A DNA stretch of 42,771 nt from Halobacteriales archaeon QS_9_68_17 (GTDB taxonomy: Archaea > Halobacteriota > Halobacteria > Halobacteriales > Natronoarchaeaceae). The notes beneath the pieces were generated by a model. The model made no database searches. It had not been told where the DNA came from and worked only from the letters and a program-made list of their open reading frames with translations. Below, piece after piece: positions 7,674 to 16,002 of this stretch (positions are counted from its first letter, which is position 1; the number at the start of each line of letters is the position of its first letter). Where the stretch lies: NCBI GenBank assembly GCA_003023565.1, contig PXSA01000037.1, positions 153,525 to 196,295 of the forward strand, written 5' to 3'. Both the position numbers and the translations under genes were made by a program.

Positions 7674-8467
7674 TCGACGGGGGCGCACCGCCGGGGAGCG
7701 TCGTCCTCCTCGCGGGCGACGTCGGCGCGGGCGGGCGGGAGTTCATGTACACGAGCGCGGCGATGAACGGGCTCGTGGAGGCCGACCCGGAACTGTTCGA
7801 CCTCTACTACGGCACGCTCCACGAGAACTCCGTCGTCCCCGAGGAGGTGCATTATCTCTCCTTTACCAGCGACGGACCCGCCCTCGTCGACGAGATGGCG
7901 TTCGCGATGGACGAGGACATCGTCGAGGCGGCCACGGGGTCGATCGATTTCGCCGACCTCTCCCCGGAGTACTTCCAGCTATCGCCCGTCCCGACCGACT
8001 GGTACGCCCAGCAGACGCAGGACATCACCTCGCTTGGCGAACGCCACGAGCGCCGGAACGTCCTCGACGCGATGGGCGACTACCTGAGCGAGCACGCCCC
8101 AGGGAACCTGGTGATGATCGACTCCGTCACCGACCTCGTCAGCGCGGCCAGCGAGCAGATGGACTGGTCCGACATCACGGTCCTGATGAAGGGGCTGAAG
8201 AAGGCCGCCCAGAAGTGGGGCGGTCTCATCCTGCTCCACGCGAACGTCGAAGCGCTGACACCTACCCAACTCGGGCGGCTCAACGACGCGACCGATGGCA
8301 CCATCCGGTTCAAGTGGGAGAGCGGGGGGAGCGAGCGCGACCGAGCGATGGTCGTGCAGCAGTTTCGCGGCGTCCTCTCCCGGCTGGAGGAGGAGAACAT
8401 CGTCCAGTTCGAGACGGAGATCGGTGACGACGGGTTCAACATCAGCAACGTGCGGAAGATCCGATGA
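7670..8467 (+). CDS. KaiC/RecA-superfamily HTR-like protein
   Basis: 265 residues from the ATG at 7670-7672, which overlaps the previous TGA (ATGA). It is a single RecA-like domain of the haloarchaeal 'HTR-like' group. GGAPPGSVVLLAGDVGAGGREF is a Walker-A position in which the usual Lys-Ser/Thr is replaced, as is normal for this group. NLVMIDSVTDLVS is a Walker-B-like strand, and the C-terminal FKWESGGSERDRAMVVQQFRG is KaiC-like. ATP hydrolysis is therefore doubtful, and a signalling or scaffold role is only inferred. Family-typical sequence, FPFGISRLDS, continues in frame upstream of the ATG, inside the 3' end of the previous gene, but no ATG, GTG or TTG precedes it. The gene may have lost its original start. 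Confidence 0.8.
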   Translation: MIDGGAPPGSVVLLAGDVGAGGREFMYTSAAMNGLVEADPELFDLYYGTLHENSVVPEEVHYLSFTSDGPALVDEMAFAMDEDIVEAATGSIDFADLSPEYFQLSPVPTDWYAQQTQDITSLGERHERRNVLDAMGDYLSEHAPGNLVMIDSVTDLVSAASEQMDWSDITVLMKGLKKAAQKWGGLILLHANVEALTPTQLGRLNDATDGTIRFKWESGGSERDRAMVVQQFRGVLSRLEEENIVQFETEIGDDGFNISNVRKIR

Positions 8468-8522
8468 GCGAGTATCAGATCTGGAACAACCCTTATGAGT
8501 GTCCCTAACCAAACCCCGACGA

Positions 8523-9422
8523 ATGGCGAGTGAAGAGTCGGGGGACCTCACGGTCACGGTTCCGCCCGAGGTGCGCGAATGGCTGGACAGTCAGGCCGCG
8601 GACGGAGAGGCGGCCGATCGAGAGGCCGTTCTCCGACAGCTCGTCGAGTCCTACTACGCCGTCGACGGGATGGAGAACGGGGACCGAGCCCGGGTGACAC
8701 AGCGCGTCGACCCCGACGAGGTCCCCGACGCCGTCGCGGAGCGCCTCGACGAGATCGACGACGAGTTCATGCACCTCATCGAGGACGTCCGCGAGCGGGT
8801 GATCCAGGTCAAACGCGAAGCCGACCGGAAAGCGCCCGCGGACCACGACCACCCCGACCTCGCCTCGCGCCTCGACGGCGCGACGGCGACGACCGACCGG
8901 TTGAGCGAAGAGGTGGCGGAACTGGAGGACCGCATCGACGACGTCGACCGGCAGGTGGAAGCCGGCTTCGAGAACTACGAAGACGTTCTGGAGTACCTCA
9001 CGGACACCGCGGACGACCTGCAGGAGCGGACGGACCTCTTGGCGCAGGCCGTCGTGGACGTCCGCCGGGAGGTGCGTCGACTCGCCGGCGAAACCGCGAC
9101 CCGCTCGGAGGCGGAGTCGCTGAAGCGGGCCGCTAACCGCTCCGGCATCAGGACCGCGGCGTGTGACCACTGCAACACCGACGTGGACCTCGCGCTCCTG
9201 ACCGCGCCGGAGTGTCCCCACTGCGCGAGCACGTTCAACGACGTGGAGCCGAACCGGGGCTTCCTCGGGTCGGCGACGCTCGTGACCGGCGACCCGCCGG
9301 CGCTGGGGGGGCGAGTCGAGACCGACCTCGACTCGTCGCTCGACGACCTCGTGACCGGCGACGACGACCGCGGCGAGCCGGACGGAACGGGAAGCCTCGG
9401 CGTGGACGGGGGTGGCGAATGA
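8523..9422 (+). CDS. Coiled-coil protein with C-terminal zinc ribbon
   Basis: 299 residues from ATG 8523 (MASEESGDLTVTV). A GTG at 8499 would add eight basic residues. Residues about 8-50 (LTVTVPPEVREWLDSQAA ... AVLRQLVESYY) resemble a ribbon-helix-helix or DNA-binding strand-helix-helix. Residues about 70-215 are a long acidic coiled coil (VAELEDRIDDVDRQVEAGFE). Then follows a zinc ribbon with CDHCN at about 218-222 and CPHC about 15 residues later, and an acidic Gly/Asp tail. It is conserved-looking but of unknown function. It is followed by an ATGA overlap with the next gene, so the two proteins are probably made together and may interact. A chromosome-associated or regulatory role is a guess from the architecture. 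Confidence 0.8.
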   Translation: MASEESGDLTVTVPPEVREWLDSQAADGEAADREAVLRQLVESYYAVDGMENGDRARVTQRVDPDEVPDAVAERLDEIDDEFMHLIEDVRERVIQVKREADRKAPADHDHPDLASRLDGATATTDRLSEEVAELEDRIDDVDRQVEAGFENYEDVLEYLTDTADDLQERTDLLAQAVVDVRREVRRLAGETATRSEAESLKRAANRSGIRTAACDHCNTDVDLALLTAPECPHCASTFNDVEPNRGFLGSATLVTGDPPALGGRVETDLDSSLDDLVTGDDDRGEPDGTGSLGVDGGGE

Positions 9423-9964
9423 CCGGCGAGGACCCCGACGAACCGCTGTCGGACCTCGCCGACGCGGTCGGCGAAGGAGAGGGTGACGAGGGGGACGGAT
9501 TCGAAGAGATGGCCACGAAAGTCCCCGTCGAAGACGACGAGGGCGGCGGTGACGACCCGGACACCGACGCGTCCGACCGCGACCCCGAGGCCCCGCTCGG
9601 CGACCTCGCGGCCCGCATCGAGAACCGACGCCGCGACCGCGGCGGGGACGCGGACTACGACGACCTGTTCACCGAACAGCAGGCCGACGACGTCAACCGG
9701 GAGACGCTTTGGGAGCAGGTCACCGCGGACGAGCCCACGGGGAGCGTCACGGAGGACGAGCGGGACGTCCGCGAGGTCTCCAAGCGGGCGTACTGCCAGG
9801 GCTGCGAGTACTTCGCCGACCCGCCGGACGTCAGCTGTGGCCACGAGGGGACCGAGATCCTCGAAGCGGTCGACCTGGAGCGCTTCCGCGTCGTCAACTG
9901 CCCCGTCGTCAAGGAGGACGAGCGACTGGGCAAGGCGAGTCCCGGACGCGACGACGGGGAGTGA
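9419..9964 (+). CDS. Acidic protein with C-terminal Cys/His metal-site motif
   Basis: 181 residues, starting at the ATG that overlaps the upstream stop. The first 110 residues are very acidic and probably disordered (EGEGDEGDGFEEM, DDEGGGDDPDTDASD). A conserved-looking segment DYDDLFTEQQADDVNRETLW follows. The C-terminal module is YCQGCEYFADPPDVSCGHEG ... FRVVNCPVV, with four Cys and one His that could bind zinc or iron. No catalytic family is recognised. Coupling to the coiled-coil zinc-ribbon protein suggests a shared complex. The 72-base folded element begins immediately after its stop codon. Confidence 0.75.
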   Translation: MTGEDPDEPLSDLADAVGEGEGDEGDGFEEMATKVPVEDDEGGGDDPDTDASDRDPEAPLGDLAARIENRRRDRGGDADYDDLFTEQQADDVNRETLWEQVTADEPTGSVTEDERDVREVSKRAYCQGCEYFADPPDVSCGHEGTEILEAVDLERFRVVNCPVVKEDERLGKASPGRDDGE

Positions 9965-10036
9965 TACTGTCGGCCGTAACTTCGGGAAGGTGATCGGACC
10001 CCGAGGCTCCGATGTTCTTCGGGGGAGCCGACAGTA
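9965..10036 (+). other. 72-base compound stem-loop element directly after a stop codon
   Basis: A perfect ten-pair stem closes the element (TACTGTCGGC at 9965-9974 with GCCGACAGTA at 10027-10036). Inside it ATCGGA (9993-9998) pairs with TCCGAT (10008-10013), and CTTCGGGAAG (9980-9989) is self-complementary, giving a multi-branched fold. It starts on the base after TGA 9962-9964. A short T-run follows at about 10063-10067, so it could act as a processing or termination structure for the upstream operon, or as a small structured RNA upstream of tfs. It matches no family known to me. Confidence 0.5.
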
Positions 10037-10094
10037 CGAGGCCGGCGGCGGTCGGAGCGGTCGGTTTTTGCCACCCGAGCGAGTATCCGCAGGC

Positions 10095-10418
10095 ATGCAG
10101 TTCTGCGACGACTGCGGTTCCATGATGAAGTCCCGGGACGGCGAGATGGTCTGTTCGAACTGCGGCGCGGCGGTCGAGCGCGACGAGGACCGCGCCGCCG
10201 AGTTCGTCACGACCGAGAGCCAGACCGAAGACGACGTGATCGAGACCGAGGAGGGAGCCACCTTCGAGGGGAAGCCCACCGCGGACGACGTCGTCTGTGA
10301 CGACTGCGGCCACACGAAGGCCTGGTACACCATCAAGCAGACCGGGTCCGCCGACGAGCCGCCGACGCGGTTTTTCAAGTGCCAGGAGTGCGGGAACCGG
10401 TGGCGGGACTACGACTGA
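10095..10418 (+). CDS. tfs: Transcription factor S (TFS), RNA polymerase cleavage factor
   Basis: 107 residues, the standard TFS length. The protein resembles the RPB9 N-domain and the TFIIS C-domain. It enters the polymerase funnel and stimulates transcript cleavage to rescue backtracked complexes. The N-terminal zinc ribbon uses Cys4, Cys7, Cys20 and Cys23 (CDDC, CSNC). A long acidic linker follows, then the C-terminal ribbon CDDCGHTKAWYTIKQ ... ADEPPTRFFKCQECGNRWRDYD. The DE pair at the hairpin tip (SADEPPT) is the catalytic acidic dipeptide. It stands as its own unit behind the 72-base structured element. A poly-T island at about 10063 is both a possible terminator for the upstream operon and part of its promoter region. 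Confidence 0.95.
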   Translation: MQFCDDCGSMMKSRDGEMVCSNCGAAVERDEDRAAEFVTTESQTEDDVIETEEGATFEGKPTADDVVCDDCGHTKAWYTIKQTGSADEPPTRFFKCQECGNRWRDYD

Positions 10419-10508
10419 GCCGGCCCGAACCCGGCGACCGACCGTCTCGGGACCCCTGAACTGTCACGAATTTCGCTTCACGAGGGTAGTATTCGCCACT
10501 ATTCCGTG

Positions 10509-10517
10509 TGTTTTAGC
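10509..10517 (+). promoter_or_regulatory. TATA box of ppc
   Basis: TGTTTTAGC is the most AT-rich stretch before the ppc ATG at 10541, at 24-32 bases. This fits leaderless transcription. Confidence 0.45.
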
Positions 10518-10540
10518 CCCCGGGAAGAGATGGCCGATGT

Positions 10541-13228
10541 ATGCGATTACACAACAGGGAGGTCAGACAGGACGTCCGGGAGCTCGGGGCGCTCCTCGGC
10601 GACGTGCTGGCCGACCAGGCATCTCGATCCGCGTTCGAGACGGTAGAGGCCCTTCGCACGTCCGCGATCGACTACAGGGGCGGAGAACTCGACTCGCGCG
10701 CCCCCCTGCACGACGAGCTCGACACGCTCACGCCCGAACTGGAGAGCGTGGTCGCCCGCGCCTTCACGACCTACTTCGAGCTGATCAACCTCGCGGAGGA
10801 GCGCGAGCGCGTCCGGGCCATCCGGCAGGGGTCGCAGGACGGCGACCTCGAAGACAGCCTGGAGGCGGCGGTGGAGGAACTCGCGGACGCCGGCCCCGGG
10901 ACCGTCGACCAGGTGTTAGAAGCCGTGCTCATCGAGCCGACGTTCACCGCCCACCCGACCGAGGCCCGGCGGAAGACGGTGAAGTCGAAGCTCCGACAGA
11001 TCTCCAATCACCTGGAGACGCTGGACGAGCGTCTCCTCACTGACAAGGAGCGGGGGCAGGTCAAGCGCGACGTCGACGCCGAGGTGACGAGCCTCTGGCA
11101 GACCCCGCAGGTGCGCAAGCGCCGCCCGAACCCGGAGGACGAGGCGCGGAACGTCCAGTGGTACCTGGAGAACACGCTGTTCGACATCGTCGGCGAGGTG
11201 TACGACGAACTGGAGGACGCCTTCGACGAGGAGTTCGACGGGCAGGTCGACATCCCGAAGCTGTTCGAGTTCCGCTCGTGGGCCGGGAGCGACCGCGACG
11301 GGAACCCGTACGTCACGCCCGAGGTGACGGAGAACACGCTCGAACGCCAGCGCGCGGTCGTGCTCGACCGCTACCGCGAGCAGTTGAAGGAGCTCTCCGG
11401 CGTCCTCAGTCAGGACGGGAGCCGCATCCAGGTCGGCGAGCGCTTCGAGAAGTCGCTCGCGGCCGACCGCGAGCGCCTGCCCGGCATCGCCGAGGAGGGC
11501 ACGAGGCGGTACCCCGGCGAGCCGTACCGCCAGAAGCTGAAGCTGATGCGCGAACGCCTCGAACGCGTCGGTGACGTCCGCCCCGGCGGCTACGAGGACG
11601 TCGCGGAACTGCAGGACGACCTCGCCGTGCTGGCCCAGAGCCTGCGCGGGAACGGGGCCGACAGCGTCGCCGAGGCCCACGTCGACCCCCTCCGCCGGCG
11701 CGTCGACACGTTCGGCTTCAACCTCGCGAGCCTCGACCTGCGCGACCATCAGGAGAACCACACCGAGGCCGTTTCCGAGGCGCTCGCCCGCGAGGGCATC
11801 GACTACGGCGACATGGACGAGGACGAGCGCGTCGACGTGCTCACCGAGTGCATCCTGCAGGACGAGCGCGTCGTCGACGTCGCCGACACGCGCGACGTCT
11901 CCGACACCGCCGCACGGGTCCTCGACCGGTTCGAGTCGCTCTCGGAGTGGCACGAGGAGTACGGCGTACAGGCCATCGACACCTACGCCATCTCGATGAC
12001 CGACGAGCCGAGCCACGTGCTCGAAGTGCTGTTCCTCGCCGACCAGACCGACGTGGTCGAACTGCCGGGCCACTGCGGTCTCGACATCGTCCCGCTGTTA
12101 GAGACCGAGCGCGCGCTCTCCGGCGCGCGCCGCATCATGGGCACCCTGTTCGAGAACGAGGCGTACTCGCAGGCGCTCGACGCCCGCGGCAACACCCAGG
12201 AGATCATGCTGGGCTACTCCGACTCGAACAAGGAGAACGGCTTCCTCGCCGCGAACTGGTCGCTGTACAAGAACCAGCGCCGCCTCGCCGAGATCTGCGA
12301 CGACTTCGACGTGACGATGCGGCTGTTCCACGGTCGCGGCGGGTCCATCTCCCGCGGCGGCGGCCCGATGAACGACGCGCTGCTCGCGCTTCCGAACAAC
12401 ACGATCACCGGGCAGGTGAAGTTCACCGAGCAGGGCGAGGCAATCGCCGAGAAGTACGCCAACCCGCGCGTCGCCGAGCGCAACATGGAGCAGATGCTCA
12501 ACGCGCAGGTACGGGCGCGCTACCGGGCGATGAACCAGCCCGTGGAGGACGTCGAGGACGAGTGGGTCGAGGCGATGGACACGATGGCAGACGCCGCCCG
12601 GGAGGAGTACCGCGACCTCCTCGAAACCGACGGCTTCGTCCAGTACTTCGAGCAGGCGACGCCGATCACCGTCATCGAGGACCTGAACCTCGGCTCCCGG
12701 CCCGCCTCCCGGTCCGGCGAGCGCAACGTCGAGGACCTGCGGGCGATCCCGTGGGTGTTCTCGTGGACGCAGTCCCGCTGTATCCTGCCCGGGTGGTACG
12801 CCCTCGCCACCGGTCTTCGGGCGTATCTGGACGGCGGCGACGTCGAAACGCTCCGGACGATGTACGAGGAGTGGCCGTTCTTCCGGACGCGGGTCGACAA
12901 CGCCGCGATGGCGCTCGGCCGCACGGACATGGAGATCGCCGCCGAGTACGCCGATCTGGCGACGACGGACCTCAGGGAGCGGTTCTTCCCTCGCGTCAGC
13001 GAGGAGTACGAGGACGCGGTCGACCTCGTCACCGAGATCGCCGGCCGCGACCACGTCATCGACCCCGACTGGCTCCGGGAGAGCCTCGACCGACGGAACC
13101 CCTACGTCGACCCGCTCAACCTGCTTCAAACCCACCTGCTGGGCCAGACCCACCGGACCGAGGAGGAGGAGCGGACCCTTCGGCTGACGGTGAAAGGGAT
13201 CGCCGCAGGGATGAAGAACACGGGGTAA
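10541..13228 (+). CDS. ppc: Phosphoenolpyruvate carboxylase (bacterial type)
   Basis: 895 residues, the full length of the homotetrameric bacterial/plant PEPC. It carboxylates PEP with bicarbonate to oxaloacetate and so replenishes the TCA cycle. Landmarks in order are the catalytic His in FTAHPTEARRKTVKSKL (about residues 130-145), SWAGSDRDGNPYVTPEVT (Arg and Asp of the active site), GYSDSNKENGFLAANWSLYK with the preceding ARGNTQEIML, the Gly-rich catalytic loop FHGRGGSISRGGGP (about 590-603), LNLGSRPASRSG, and the conserved carboxyl end AAGMKNTG, where the terminal Gly caps the active-site region. It is intact. Its last 40 bases are repeated, in decayed form, 91 bases downstream. Confidence 0.97.
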   Translation: MRLHNREVRQDVRELGALLGDVLADQASRSAFETVEALRTSAIDYRGGELDSRAPLHDELDTLTPELESVVARAFTTYFELINLAEERERVRAIRQGSQDGDLEDSLEAAVEELADAGPGTVDQVLEAVLIEPTFTAHPTEARRKTVKSKLRQISNHLETLDERLLTDKERGQVKRDVDAEVTSLWQTPQVRKRRPNPEDEARNVQWYLENTLFDIVGEVYDELEDAFDEEFDGQVDIPKLFEFRSWAGSDRDGNPYVTPEVTENTLERQRAVVLDRYREQLKELSGVLSQDGSRIQVGERFEKSLAADRERLPGIAEEGTRRYPGEPYRQKLKLMRERLERVGDVRPGGYEDVAELQDDLAVLAQSLRGNGADSVAEAHVDPLRRRVDTFGFNLASLDLRDHQENHTEAVSEALAREGIDYGDMDEDERVDVLTECILQDERVVDVADTRDVSDTAARVLDRFESLSEWHEEYGVQAIDTYAISMTDEPSHVLEVLFLADQTDVVELPGHCGLDIVPLLETERALSGARRIMGTLFENEAYSQALDARGNTQEIMLGYSDSNKENGFLAANWSLYKNQRRLAEICDDFDVTMRLFHGRGGSISRGGGPMNDALLALPNNTITGQVKFTEQGEAIAEKYANPRVAERNMEQMLNAQVRARYRAMNQPVEDVEDEWVEAMDTMADAAREEYRDLLETDGFVQYFEQATPITVIEDLNLGSRPASRSGERNVEDLRAIPWVFSWTQSRCILPGWYALATGLRAYLDGGDVETLRTMYEEWPFFRTRVDNAAMALGRTDMEIAAEYADLATTDLRERFFPRVSEEYEDAVDLVTEIAGRDHVIDPDWLRESLDRRNPYVDPLNLLQTHLLGQTHRTEEEERTLRLTVKGIAAGMKNTG

Positions 13229-13286
13229 GCGGTTTTTGGCCCAGCTTTTCGAGGGAGCCGCGACCGAGAAAAGGTGGCGGATGGAG

Positions 13287-13326
13287 GGGATCGCCGCGGG
13301 CATGAAGAACACGCGATGAGCGGTTT
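13287..13326 (+). repeat. Duplicated 3' terminus of ppc
   Basis: These 40 bases match ppc positions 13196-13235 at 35 of 40 positions and are displaced by 91 bases. The copy still reads GIAAGMKNTR-stop, compared with GIAAGMKNTG-stop in ppc. Similarity continues eight bases past the stop codon and fades gradually on the 5' side. It is therefore a stub of a second ppc 3' end, left by a tandem duplication or by replacement of the gene with an incoming allele. It has no start codon of its own and is not a gene. The rest of 13229-13425 shows no coding signal. Confidence 0.75.
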
Positions 13327-13425
13327 CGCGGTCGGCGGCCTCGTTGCCCCGGACCCGTTCGGATGACTCGAACGGCGGTTTGATTCTCCTCAAGGCACGT
13401 ATCGGATAGTGTCGTCCGTCCGACC

Positions 13426-14114
13426 GTGAACGACGCCTGCTCGGTGCGGTCGCCGCCGGGTTCGCCGCGTCCGCAGGATGCCTCGACCGGGTCCGACGGG
13501 GTGTCGACCCGTCCGCGGACGAAACGACGGCCGACGACGCGACCGGGGACCGACCGTCGTACGCGGCCCTGACGGTCGAGCGACGGCGATGTCGGCGGGA
13601 CGGGCGAACGGCTCCGGAACCACGACGGCGCGTACGGCCACGAGGGCGCGGCCGCCGGGTGGGTCGCGTTCGAGGTGCCGAAGCCCCGCGACGCGGGGGG
13701 AGCGACGATAACGTGGCCCGGCGGCGAGTGCGCGCTGGACGACCGGGCCGTCGAGCGCCCGTCGCATCCGCCGACCGACTTCGAGCTGTGGGGGTCCGAC
13801 GCCCCGGACGCGATGGAACTCGACGAGACGGTGACGGCCACCCTGACCGTGGAGAACGTCGGCGACGCCGACGGGAGGTTCGTCGCCGCCGTGAACCGGG
13901 GCCGCGCATCGCGTACACGCCCGAGGCGACGCTCTCGCTGGACGTTCCCGCCGGCGAGGCGGCGACGTGGGAGTACGTGAGCCGTCCCAACGACAGGTAC
14001 GCCGACCCCTCCGACGGGGCCGGGGGCCGGACGATGACCGTCCGCCTGCAGTGGCGCGGCAGGTCGCTCTCTCGGGAGACCAAGGTCGAAACCTCGGCGA
14101 AGTCGCCGGCGTGA
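13426..14114 (+). pseudogene. Frameshifted lipoprotein gene
   Basis: The pieces join into one protein only across several frames. A GTG at 13426 begins a short frame. One base off, RRLLGAVAAGFAASAGCLD is a clear lipoprotein signal peptide (twin Arg, hydrophobic core, lipobox ending in Cys), followed by an acidic linker. Around 13600 sense moves to another frame (GAYGHEGAAAGWVAFEVPKP, ECALDDRAVERPSHPP, ETVTATLTVENVGDADGRF). Near 13895 it returns to the signal-peptide frame (GPRIAYTPEATLSLDVPAGEA ... RLQWRGRSLSRETKVE) and ends at TGA 14112-14114. An Ig-like or CARDB-type surface lipoprotein is likely. Three indels indicate a pseudogene or sequence errors. Confidence 0.65.
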
Positions 14115-14203
14115 GGCGAGAACCCCGGTCGGCGCGGGGCGCGGCCGGAGAGGTCGCCGTCGAGACCGAGTAGCCTTTCCCCCCGCGGCCCCCACTACGC
14201 CGT

Positions 14204-14743
14204 GTGAGCGCGGACGACCGGACCCCCGGCGACGGCGCGGACGAGCAGTGCCGCGTCGAGGTGTACCCCGGCCGGGAGGCAGTCGTCGACTTCGATCCCG
14301 GCCTCACGTTCGAATGCGTCGACGACTGCACCTGGTGCTGCCAGCACGGGGTCCTCCTCTACGACAAGGACTTCCTCGAACTCGCGGAGCGCGAGAGCGT
14401 CAACCGGGCGACGACGCGGTTCCGCGGCGAGGACTTCGTCCGCCGCGAGGAGAAAGACCGCAACGAGCACGTCGCCGACGACGGCGCGGCCTGCTACTTC
14501 CTCCGCGAGGACGGCCTCTGTGCCCTCCACGACGAACACGACTGGAAGCCGGCGCGCTGCTCGGTGTTCCCGCTCGCCGTCACCGCCGAGGACGGCGACA
14601 TCCACGTCGACGTGCGCGACTCCGCGCACGAGCACTGCGAGGGGCTGAACGTGAGCGAGCGCCGCGTCGTCGACGAACTCGACGCCTTCCTCCCGGAGTA
14701 CCTCTGGGAACTGGACGACCCGGAATCCGACCGGGAACTGTGA
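14204..14743 (+). CDS. YkgJ-family cysteine cluster protein
   Basis: 179 residues, starting at GTG 14204. It belongs to the YkgJ/CxxCxxCC family (Pfam PF03692), proposed to hold a metal or Fe-S centre through clustered cysteines. The motif is FECVDDCTWCCQHGVLL (Cys at about 41, 45, 48 and 49). Further Cys and His follow in AACYFLREDGLCALHDEHDWKPARCSVFPL, which is the typical second half of the family, and DSAHEHCEGL. There is no signal peptide, so it is cytoplasmic. The biochemical role is unproven. It is followed after 32 bases by a small conserved gene on the same strand. Confidence 0.88.
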   Translation: MSADDRTPGDGADEQCRVEVYPGREAVVDFDPGLTFECVDDCTWCCQHGVLLYDKDFLELAERESVNRATTRFRGEDFVRREEKDRNEHVADDGAACYFLREDGLCALHDEHDWKPARCSVFPLAVTAEDGDIHVDVRDSAHEHCEGLNVSERRVVDELDAFLPEYLWELDDPESDREL

Positions 14744-14775
14744 CTTTTCGGCGTGCGGGACGTAGCTCTCCCGCT

Positions 14776-15081
14776 ATGCCGGGACGCGACGTTCCGCGAG
14801 CGCACGAGAAAGACAGCGCGTGGGCGTTAGAGAACCGGCAGGTCAGCGGCGTCGAGTTCCTCGGCACGAGAGACGACGGGACGCCGGCGTACTACGACCG
14901 CAACGAACACGTCACCTTCGAAGGTGAGGTGGACCACGACGAACAGCGCGTCCGGCCGACCAACGAGCGGTCGCTGGACGCCGAGCAGAAACTCGGCGAG
15001 GTCCTTGAAGAGGTCGGCGACGCCACCGGGTGGGAGTCCCTGTCGGAGTTCGCCCGGAAACGCCTCGAAGACGACGAGTGA
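14776..15081 (+). CDS. Small conserved haloarchaeal protein of unknown function
   Basis: 101 residues from ATG 14776. It is acidic and Arg/Glu-rich, with no membrane segment, cysteine or known motif. Segments such as SGVEFLGTRDDGTPAYYDRNEHVTFEGEVDHDEQ suggest a small beta domain, and LDAEQKLGEVLEEVGDATGWESLSEFARKRLE suggests a C-terminal helical pair. Codon use is typical of the genome (strong G/C at third positions), which supports that it is real. It probably shares a transcript with the YkgJ-family gene upstream. It converges on the ZIP transporter gene with a 6-base gap. Confidence 0.7.
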   Translation: MPGRDVPRAHEKDSAWALENRQVSGVEFLGTRDDGTPAYYDRNEHVTFEGEVDHDEQRVRPTNERSLDAEQKLGEVLEEVGDATGWESLSEFARKRLEDDE

Positions 15082-15087
15082 CGTCGC

Positions 15088-15963
15088 TCAGCCGAGCACC
15101 AGCCACGCGGCGAAGACGGCGAGGCCGCCCAGCGCGGTGCTGCCGACGGCGTGCAGGCGGAGGCGGTCGAGCAGGTGGTGCGCGTCGTCGCTCACCTGTG
15201 CCACCTCGTACACCTCGCCGCCGAGCTCGCATTCCGGCAGGAAGTCGAGCGCGACGTGGAGGAACACGCCGGCGGCAAAGCCGAAGACGGCCGCGTTGAG
15301 GGTCTGGTCGGCCGGTAACTGGACGAGCGCGGACGGCATGGCCGTCAGACCGACGCCCGCGGCCGGGAGCAGGAGGACGGAGACGGGCCGCCCGTCGCTC
15401 GCGAGGCGGCGCGCTGCGGCGTAGCCCGCCGGCCCCTTGTGCGAGACGATAGCGAGGCCGAGCAGCGGCCCCAGCTCCGGCATGTTGCCGTAGATGATGC
15501 CGACGATCGCGCCGGCGGACAGCGCGTGCGCCGACAGCTCCAGCGCGGTGTGGTCGAAGCCGAGGTCGGCGTGGGTGAAGCGGTGGCCGACCGTGTGCGC
15601 GCCGAAGCCAGTGAGGACGCCGGCGGCGACGCCGAACCCGCCGATCTTCGGGTCGAGGCCGAACGCCTGCGGCAGGAGGAAGACGGCCGCGCTGGTCACC
15701 ATCGCGCCGCTCGCGAGGCCGTAGCCCCAGACGAGCGCCAGCGCGCGCTCGCGACCCGCGCTTCGCGCCCCGAGCGGTGCCGCGCCGGCCATCGCGGCGA
15801 ACGCCACCCAGGAGATACCGATCAGCTTCCACATCTCCGGGCTCCGTCCCGCGGTGGTCGCCGCCAGCGCCGTCAGCGCGCAAAGCACCGCGACCGCGAC
15901 GAGGCCGACCCCCGAACTCCCGCGGAGCGTGTTAATAACCCCTCTACTCGCGTTAATACTCAT
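15088..15963 (-). CDS. ZIP-family divalent metal transporter
   Basis: 291 residues with eight predicted hydrophobic segments. It belongs to the ZIP (ZRT/IRT-like) family, importing zinc or other divalent metals across the cytoplasmic membrane. The family signatures are AHTVGHRFTHADLG (His-rich stretch at the end of an early segment), the helix-4 metal motif ALELSAHALSAGAIVGIIYG, the helix-5-like LGLAIVSHKGPAGYA, and FLHVALDFLPECE near the C-terminus. His and Asp replace some residues of the canonical HSxxEG motifs, so the metal is unknown. The start MSINASRGVIN sits in an AT-rich patch (TTAATA), a possible promoter element. It converges with the small gene ending at 15081. Confidence 0.88.
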   Translation of the reverse strand: MSINASRGVINTLRGSSGVGLVAVAVLCALTALAATTAGRSPEMWKLIGISWVAFAAMAGAAPLGARSAGRERALALVWGYGLASGAMVTSAAVFLLPQAFGLDPKIGGFGVAAGVLTGFGAHTVGHRFTHADLGFDHTALELSAHALSAGAIVGIIYGNMPELGPLLGLAIVSHKGPAGYAAARRLASDGRPVSVLLLPAAGVGLTAMPSALVQLPADQTLNAAVFGFAAGVFLHVALDFLPECELGGEVYEVAQVSDDAHHLLDRLRLHAVGSTALGGLAVFAAWLVLG

Positions 15964-16002
15964 TCGGTAGAAACGCGGCTCGCGGCAACAATAAGTCCAC
16001 GG

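Noticed and set aside
4512..7688. 1058-residue minus-strand open frame
   Set aside because: Arg/Gly/Pro-rich shadow of ilvD and of the opposite strand of the GHMP gene. Both real genes carry full family motifs.
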